From positions 310,001 to 374,000 of the forward strand of contig JAWHQI010000263.1 in assembly GCA_033032865.1 (NCBI GenBank): DNA of 64,000 nt. The letters are read 5' to 3'. Origin of the DNA: Dactylorhiza incarnata. Its lineage: Eukaryota > Streptophyta > Magnoliopsida > Asparagales > Orchidaceae. The notes under the pieces were generated by a model, which was not told the DNA's origin, did no database searches, and saw nothing but the letters and a program-made list of their open reading frames with translations. Below are positions 46,001-55,600 of the stretch, in pieces. Each line of letters opens with the position of its first letter. Position 1 is the stretch's first letter. The translations under genes and the position numbers were made by a program.

Positions 46001-49000
46001 GTACTTGATTTGTTAGACTTCCCTCAGTTGAACGGGATAAGCTATCACCTCGCTCTGTGGCATGTGTCTTTCTGGGCTACAACGAACAACGCAAGGGCTA
46101 CAGATGCTATGATCCTGTTGCCAAATGCATGCGCATTTCCGAACATGTGGTTTTCCTTGAACATCTTCCCTACTATGCCTTTCCAAATCCACCTATCCCA
46201 TTAGCACCATCCACTCCTGAAGACCTCATATTTCTTGACATTTTTCAACCATCTACATCTCCAGTAACCACCTCTGCTACTACCGATGTTCAAACTAGTG
46301 AGTGCGACCCCACGAACGACCCAGACTCCTCCCAAATTCCTGATTCACACTTCAATACCAGTGAACCGTCACAGTCCCCAATTCCTCTTCGCCGCTCTAC
46401 TCGCACTCACAAACCTCCGAATCGACTTAGCCTGTTTTCCTCTCTCACTCCAGTTCTCCAAGCTTTTCTTCCAACTATCTCTAGTCCTCGGGAACCTCAA
46501 ACATACCACGAGGCAGCCTCTATACCTGCTTGGCAACATGCAATGGATGAAGAATTACAAGCCTTGAAGAAAACAAATACTTGGGACCTGGTTTTGCCTC
46601 CTAAGGGCACTCGACCTATCAGTTGTAAATGAGTTTACAAAATCAAAATTCTGGTTGATGGCACCATCGACAGATATAAAGCACGTTTGGATGCTCGTGG
46701 TTTCCAACAACAACATGGTATTGATTATGATGAAACTTTTGCACCAGTTGCCAAGATGACCACCATTCGTACTATCCTTGCTATTGCGTCTATTCATTCA
46801 TGGAACATCTCTCAGCTTGATGTCAAGAATGCTTTTCTGCACGATGATCTTTCTGAAAGTGTCTATATGACACCACCACCGGGAATTCAACACTCAGCTG
46901 GACAAATCTGTCATCTTCGCAAGGCTCTCTATGGTCTCAAACAGGCTCCCCGCGCTTGGTTCTCTAAATTTGTCACTGTTATGTTAGCTTTTGGTTTTAC
47001 TGTCAGTCTCTCTGATCCAGCATTGTTTACTCACGTCTCCGACACTATTCTACTCCTATATGTTGACGATATGATTATCACAGGAGGAAACTCTCGGCAT
47101 ATCCAAGAAGTCAAGGCTTATCTGAATACGGAATTCGAAATGAGAGATATCGTACAACTTCGATACTTCCTAGGCCTTGAAGTTGATCACTCTTCCAGAG
47201 GATACGTCTTATCTCAACAAAAGTTTATCACTGAGATACTTGACCGTGCTGCTCTCACAGATGATCGCATTGCCACAACTCCTATGAAAATAAATGTTAA
47301 ACTGAGTCCTCAGGAAGGAGAAATCCTACCCGATCCTTCCAGATACAGACAATTAGTTGGAATGTTAGTTTATCTCACCATCAGTCGATCGGACATCTCT
47401 CATGCTACTCACATCCTCAGTCAGTTTGTTTCGCAACCACGGGGCACCCACTATGCGGCTCTCCTTCGCACCTTGCGATACATTCGCGGTACAAGAACAA
47501 GATCTCTATTTTTTGACTCAACCTCTCCTCTGGAACTTCGTGCCTATTCCGATGCTGGTTGGGCTGGTAACATATCTGATCGCAAGTCTACCACTGGTAT
47601 TGCATATTTCTTGGCAACTCTCTGATTTCCTGGAAATCCAAGAAACAGGATGTCATATCTCGCTCTAGTATTGAAGCTGAGTACCGTGCCATGACTACCA
47701 CTGCTGCAGAAATAACTTGGCTCCGTCCCATGTTGTTAAAGGCGCGCCTCAGGCTCCAGGCTCAACAGGCTTGCGCCTTCGTGCGCCTTTTTTGCGCCTT
47801 TGGAGCATAAAAGTTGTGTCTGGGTGCGATTTCTGCTGCAAACTTTTTTTTTTCCAAAAGAAAGAAAGAAATAATGTAAGAACTCAATAATTTTTGCATG
47901 ATTTAGTGTATATGAAACATAATCGAATGTTAAGACTTAAATATGATGCAAGTGATCAACTAATTCTATTTTTAAGAGATATAAATGATAGTAATGAATA
48001 ATTAATGAGTAGAATAGATGAAAAATCTGATCAAGAAGATAAACTGATGTTTGATGCTTATTTTTTAAAATGAATGTGGTTGCGCCTTACCTTCGTCAGG
48101 CGCGCGCCTGCGCCTTAAGCCTCACGCCTAGGCTCCAAGACCCCTTTGCGCCTTGGTGCGTCTTGCGCCTTTAATAGGCTCCGTCGTTTGTTGCAAGAAT
48201 TACAGATTACTGTTTCTGATGCTACACCACTCTACTGTGATAATACTAGTGCCATACAGATTGCTTCAAATCCAGTCTTTCATGAGCGTACTAAACACAT
48301 TGAAATTGATTTCCACTACGTTCGACAGCAGTTTCTCAATAATGTTATCTCTCTGCCTCATGTTCCATCTGCTTCCCAGATAGCTGATTTCTTTACCAAG
48401 TCTCACTCAGTCCAGCGACACAAATTTCTGATTCGCCAGCTCTCCTTAATCGACACATGTGACAATGCTGTTCCCTGATCGCTGAGCTGCTCTTCAAACT
48501 TCTACCTCAACCGATATAAGTTTGAGGGGGGGGGGGGGGGGGGGGGGGGGGTGTTAAAACCATTCTTATTGTTGTATAGAAAGACCCACTGTTTAGGCCC
48601 ATATTGTAAAGTCCATATAGGGTCTTTAGTCCCACATCTCCATTCTGCTTTTATGTAACCTCTCTCCCTCTTATAAATATCCCTTCTTGGGATGAATAAA
48701 AGTTACATTCTCTATTTACTCCAACACTCGACTCAAAATCTTCCCTGACCCCACCACCCCGACACAACCTATCTGTCCGCCCACTTCGTGGCCATGGTTA
48801 TCCACCATCTACCCCATTTTCCATCGCCTCCTCGGCCATTTCTGAAGCCAACCTCCAACCCATCCGACTGGACGGAGTCACCATGTTTCCATTGCTGTTG
48901 GCATAGTCCTCCCATCTCTAGGCTGCCAATAGTTCGTTCGAGGCCCCGACTGACCAACCATCGCGACTCCCACTTTTCCTTTCATCACCGCTGTCAGAAC

Positions 49001-49632
49001 TGTAGAAGTCAGAACTGTAGAAGTCCACGACATCCTCCACTAACGTCGTCCCAACCATCGTCATAGGAAGCGCGCCAACGAGACCATTCTATTCAACGAG
49101 CTCTGTTTCTCGACATCAGGCTCCCCCCACACAACTATTCCCCTGCCGGCACTGCACAACCTCTTCAGCGTCCAGGATTTTTCCCGGCCACACTCTGCCT
49201 CCTCCGATCTGCCCTCAGGGTGTCCATCGTTTCCTTCCTCTCTGGCGCCCCAGTCGATCCAAATTGACGCTGATTGGAATCACCGCTGATCGACACGATC
49301 GCCTATGGCCACGCTCCAGTGCGCATCTCGCCGTACCGCTCGTGTCCGCGGCCCCGATCCAGCCATCGCATCTCTCCAGCAACACAAGCAGACACACAAC
49401 TTCGATACGGTCAACACAGTCTCGCCCTCCTTCCAACCACGTCCGCCCTCCATTGGCACGTTTCTCCCAGCCATCGAGCCCAACGCCCTCTGGTCTTTTT
49501 CTAGCACCCCATTTGTCCTGGCCCCCACGTTAGACTCACTGTTCTCAAGCCCCACAAGCAGTATCTCCCTCCCCTTCACGTCTCCATCCCCTGCCCACAC
49601 GTCAACTTCATCACTAGATGCCAAATTAAACA

Positions 49633-49663
<31 letters not shown>

Positions 49664-52600
49664 ACCGTGGGTTTGCACCAACTTTTACTCTCATTCCTAC
49701 ACCCAACTCTTTACAATTTTATAACGGGCGCCCCATTTGTATTGAGTCTTATGTTTGTTGACCTATATGTTTTGGGTCCAGCGCTGTGTATTTGATTATG
49801 TATTGGACCACAATCAATTAATGTTGTAAGTGGGTAGAGTAATGAGCTAGCGTAACTCAAATTCAACCTAAGACTAATCAACTTTCTTACTAATCCTTCT
49901 GAGTCAAGTAAAAAATCATTCATTGTTGACCGCCCAACATCAATTTAGCTCTACATTACCTCCTTTTGATTGACACATCACTTTAATCTCCGCCTTATTC
50001 ATTTTCCTTGTGCATTGTCAAAATTTCCTCCTCCCATTCTCATTTTAACTCAACTGCATAAACTAAACCCTTTATATTCATCAATCGTATTGCCATTACT
50101 TGAAAAATCCATAAAAAATGGGGGAAACAACCTTATTTCCGTTGGAAAATCCATAAACCCCTTGGAATCCCTCCACAACTCTTCAAATTCTGCAGCATAT
50201 TAACTAACCTTCACTTAACTTTAAATCTCTATCCTTCCCATGCTAAAAGAATTGGCCTTTCCTCCTCTCTCCAACCTTTCAGCCACCAATCGTCAAACTT
50301 ATGAATAGGAGTCTTTTACATGTACTGTGACATTTGGCTTTGCCATTTTGAGGCTATCATTATACTCTCGTATCATTCTCTTCCCTATGTTAATATAGCT
50401 CTTTCATGTTACATACTTGATTATCTTTGTTTATGAATCACCGTTGTATTCAATATTTTGTTATATGCCTCTAAAAATTAAAGTTGAATTCTTAAGAGTG
50501 ATTGATGAAGTTATACTTTTTGTGAAGTCTATATAATATCCTCGCCTCCATTACATCGAATCAGTAAGCATTTTCATCTTGCATTACAACACTTTTAGCA
50601 CTACACTCTTATATTCCCTATCGGAACCTTCTCTTCTCCCTGGGAATGACCCGACTCTCCGACCCTTCATTATTATTATTATTTTCTTTGCTTATGCAAA
50701 GTAACTGGAATAAAACTTAGCTTTGATCACTATAAAGTGGATTTACCACTCTTCTCACAATGTACAGTTTCCTCTTAACGTCAACAAGGGGGGTCTACCT
50801 CATTATATTTCTGCAATGTTGATATCCAAATTATCCAACTTGCTACAAAATTTGTCTAGCCAAAGGATGGAACCATGACAACACATTGCAATCATTATGT
50901 AGATATGACCAAACTACCTCCAAGTGCGGTTTCCATCATGGAAGGGCAATAGGTAATACAAACCTACCACTACCTAAGGACTTCAGCCTCACCAGATCTA
51001 TTTTGACCTCTCGACAAACTACTTTGTTTGCATTGTTTTAATCCCGCCTTCATGACCTCTCATTATGCTTGAATCCTTTTGATCTTTTAACAGTGTAGCA
51101 ATCCTCAGCCAGTAGAAAGATAAAAGGAGAAATATAATGGTGTAATTTTATTCTTCCTCATAGGGGCAATATATAGGACTTACATAGACACATTAACTCA
51201 CATACACATTGTGGGACTAAACCCACTCATACATAAATATACTAATACTAATAAACTCAACTCTCCCCCTTAAGCTGAAGGGGAAATCTTCAGCTTGAAC
51301 ATCATAAAAAAAGGTAAAAAAGTGGCAAGCAAAGCGGACAAGACAGATATAGAGGAAATCGCACACACGAATCTACGAGACCACGGGGATAACACCACAC
51401 ACACGAATCTACGAGACCGCGGGGATAACACTACACACATGAATCTACGAGACCGCGGGGATAACACCACACACACGAATCTACGAGACCGTGATGATAA
51501 CACTACACACACAAATCTACGAGACCGCGGGGATAACACACACACACGAATCTACAAGACCGTGGGGATAACACCACACACGAATCTACGAGACCGTGAG
51601 ATTACACCACACACGAATCTACGAGACCGTGAGGATAACACCACACACACGAATCTACGAGACTGCGGGGATAAGGGAGAAATGGAAAAAGACAACCACC
51701 AAAGACCATACCACCTACCAATCATCAAGGAAAAAACTTGGGGAGACACAAACAATACAGTTTGAGACAACTTCAGGTCTGTTTGATTTGGTGGTTCAAG
51801 CAACTCCGTTAATTTCTTGTGAGACAGAACTCAAGAAACTATTTGGGTCATCTGTTTAGATCATTCTTTTAGATCATATGATAAGAATCATGTTAATCGT
51901 TTGTTTAGATCATATAATAAGAATCCAGTTAATCATCTGTTTAGATCTGAATGTTCTCATAATGGGACATATCTTTAGTTCATATATTATGGAGAAGAGC
52001 TCAACAAAGGTTGGTGGTAGGACCGAGCGGTCGTACATGCATTGGACATCTGAAATGGATATTACTCTTTCGAATGCGTTGTTGGAACAACATAGTTTGG
52101 GTCATAAAACTCCAAACGGGTGGAAGAGCGTGGCTTTGACAGCTACTATTACCGCACTAAAAGATATTTGTGGCGTTGAAACAAGTAAGGAGGAGTTAAT
52201 AGTTTGTCTCAAAACATGGAACAAGTACTACACCGAGGTCAGCGCGATGCTGGACACGTCAGGGTTTGGATGAGATTGGGAAAGGAACATGGTGAAGGTG
52301 GACAGTGAGGAAGTATGGGCAAATTATGTGAAGGTAAATTATTTTATATTGAATGGTATATTTACAAACTCAGTGTAAGTTATATTATTGCATAATTTTA
52401 TTTGTATTATTGCAGGCTCATCCTTCTGTGAAGCATTATAAAGATAAAGTTATTGCGAATTGGTCATATTTGGCTGTGTTATGCGAGACTGATAGAACGA
52501 CGGGTAGTCATGCTGCAACCGCAACAAAGACGACAAAAGAGATAGATGCGGAGTCTATGACAAAAAAAACTACTAATACACATGAGCAGACTAGAGTAGA

Positions 52601-55600
52601 AGAAGGAAACAGTAGGAGGAGAAAACAAGCAGTAGGAAATGACGCAGTAGCAGTGGCCATAGAAAAATTGGCTGACTCCGTGCAAGGTGTAGTGGGGACC
52701 ATGTCTACTAGCGATGTTGATGACATCTGTGTTGCACTTATTTAGATGACTGATTTAGAAGATCATGATTTACTAAGGGCCATGAATATACCGTGTCATG
52801 ATAGTGTCAAGTGTGACATATTCAAGAGACTGCCTGACAAGTTGAAGGGCACATGGCTCCGAATGCAGTTTGATCGCTAGTTTGGTGTTTTTACTTGAGG
52901 GCGATTGACTTTTTAACTAGATCATTTGCTATTTCTGTACTTTTATTTATGGACAATGCTTATGGATTTGATCGTTTACAATGTTTATGAACTTCAATTA
53001 TTATTAGTACTTTGATTTAATGGTTAAATTTTAAAAATTATAAATTCTAAAGTTTTCAATTCCAGAAAGCCAATTCTTTTGCGCAGCCGAACAACTTCTA
53101 TGTATCGATTCCAATTCTGCTCACTGAATACCATCCTGCAGCCGAACTGCAGAATTGATTTTCTGCACAAAGCCAATTCCTGCAGATATTGGTTTTCTGA
53201 TCAAAGTCAATTCCAAAAAACCAATACTTGTGTGCCGAACGGACCCTAAGAGTATGAGAATTCATCTTGTATTCAATATTGGGGATTTGACTCCACATTA
53301 TGAGCCCAACGAGTATTTGAGTTCATTCCCTGATACTACCCCTGAGCTTCAGCCTCCACCTATATCAGTCACTCCTACTTTGCTCCCGCCTCAGCTCACT
53401 ACCCAGTTATTAGCAGACTCATCAGTTCGTACTTCGGTACCGTTTCTCCCTCGGCACCCGAGAGTATACACTCTTCCGTCGAGAGCTTGGAACATTGTAA
53501 GTCATGATATTTTAGTGACACCAGGCGGTTCCATAGTATGATCCCTGGTTCATTGGAAAGGAAGATCGACCATTGATGATACTTGGATGATACCGGAGGA
53601 GCTCGACTTACTGTTCCGTGGGCTTCATGGGGAGTATGCTCATCTTCATTCAACAGAGATGAATGCTCTCAAACTGAGGGAAATTCATGGGGATCACATT
53701 TCATGAGTGGACCAACCCTTAACAGAACCAGCCTGTATTTACTTACACGGGAGGCGGAGTTAGGATCATCAGATGAACGATCCACTTTAAGAGTATGAGA
53801 ATTCATATTGTATTCAATATTGGGGATTTGACTCCATATTATGAGCCTAACGAGTATTTGAGTTCATTCCCTGATACTACCCTTGAGCTTCAGCCTCCAC
53901 TTATATCAGACACTCCTACTTTGCTCCCTCCTCAGCTCACTACCCAGTTACTAGCAGACTCATAAGTTCATACTTCGACACCTGTTTCTCCCTCGACACC
54001 CGAAAGTATACACTCTTCTACCGAGAGATTGGAACATTGTAAGTCATGACATTTTAGTGATACCAGGCGGTTCCATAGTGTGATCCCTGGTTCATTGGGA
54101 GGGCGATTGACCATTGATGATACTTGGAAGATACCAGAGGAGCTGGACTTACTTGCCTGTGGGCTTCATGGGTAGTATGCACATCTTCATTGAACGTAGA
54201 TGAATGCTCTCAAGCCGGGGTAAGTCATGGGGATCACATTTCATGAGTAGACCCTTATCATAACCAACCTGTATCTACTTACACGTGAGGCCGAGTTAGG
54301 ATCATCAGATGGATGATCCGAGCCAGTAGTCGCGTTCAGAACAATGACGGTATATTTTTATGTAATTTTTTGTATTTTTATTTCATGTAATTTAGTGGTT
54401 TTATGCTTCAGATTTCATGGCCACTTGTAGTGGATTCTAAGTCTATAAATAGGGGTATATGGACTGATTTTTGGAGATCGCAAATTTTTGACCGAAATTT
54501 TGCGCTCTCGCGTCCTCCCACGGTGCCGATTTTGTGGATCCTTGGTGCCGAAGCCAAGGTAACTACGCCCTCTTCCATAACTACACAATAACCACCTCCT
54601 CTACTCATAACCACCATTAATTACCCCCTAAACACCAGATTACTGACATAACTACCTATAACCACCTTATTTCTCTAATAAGCAATCCTATAAACACCCA
54701 TTTCCAGCAATAACTGTCTATTGAGGTCTGTTATTCTCTGTTTTCCTGATACCCGTCCAGTTCCCTAGAGAAGAAATCCTTGCTCCCTGCCATTATCCCT
54801 GTTTCCCAGCCCACCTCTCTTTAGTGTCTGAAGTTTTGTATTAGTCCAGCCTTCCCCTATACTCCATAACCATCAACAGCATCAAAGCCCTCATAAAAAA
54901 CCCTTGCCCGACCCACTGCTCAGGCCCAGTATTGTTATTTACCGCCTGTAACTCCCACCAGTCTCCTAAATCTCTACTATATCTGTTGCTGCAACCCAAT
55001 TACTTTTGTAAGTTCTTGTTTGAAATCAATATTCTTTTTGCATATTTGGGCGAACAATCATATTGTTTTGGATGTCAATTCGTATTTATTTGCTCAAGAC
55101 TTGGTCAACTTATCGGGTTTATTCGCTTACCATTTAATTGAAGCACTCTTACTCCAATTTAACCCGAACTTTCTTGTTTATCTCGTGGTCTAACATTAAT
55201 TGTGATAGCTTGCACATTTCTTTACTAATTTCAGAATTTATTGCTTTAATTTGTTGGAACATGGTCTTCCGCATCTCCTAGGTTTGAGAATAAGAAAACC
55301 TATGTGTATTTGATCTTGTGTGTTTAAGTGTGCAGGATAACAAAGTCCACATGACTCAAGGATTACATAAGAAGGTTGCCCCCAAAGTTGAGCCATCAAC
55401 TCCAAAACTCCTACTAGCGCCGGCGGTAGTCCTAGCGCAGGCGCTAGCTTTCGGTCGACGAATGTTGAAGCCCGCTCGACGAACTTCGGTCGACGAAATT
55501 GAGTTCGACGAATGTTGAAGCCTGATCGACGAATTGAGTTCGACGAAATTTCGCTCGACGAAATGTTAGCTGCGTTCGACGAAAATCGATCGACGAAATG

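Larger units (their letters stand above)
30524..48726 (+). mobile_element. Copia C: Ty1/copia element with LTRs 18 kb apart, containing later insertions
   Basis: A 5' LTR (30524-30690) and 3' LTR (48552-48726) match over 167 bp. The outer flanks are the same 5 bp, CTCGA (30519-30523 and 48727-48731), which argues that both belong to one insertion. Between the 5' LTR and the copia C leader (from about 43483) lie a gypsy-type element, an RTE LINE and a second gypsy element. The end of the 5' LTR (last 8 bp) and the primer-binding site are missing, so the first foreign insertion or a deletion fell exactly there. A hAT-like MITE splits its RNase H. Confidence 0.75.

Noticed and set aside
49215..49733. 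Pro/Ser-rich frames around the C30 run, on both strands
   Set aside because: Overlapping frames and homopolymer; no domain.
51361..51675. Possible CRISPR-like array of regularly spaced repeats
   Set aside because: Units are directly adjacent without unique spacers, and this is plant nuclear DNA.
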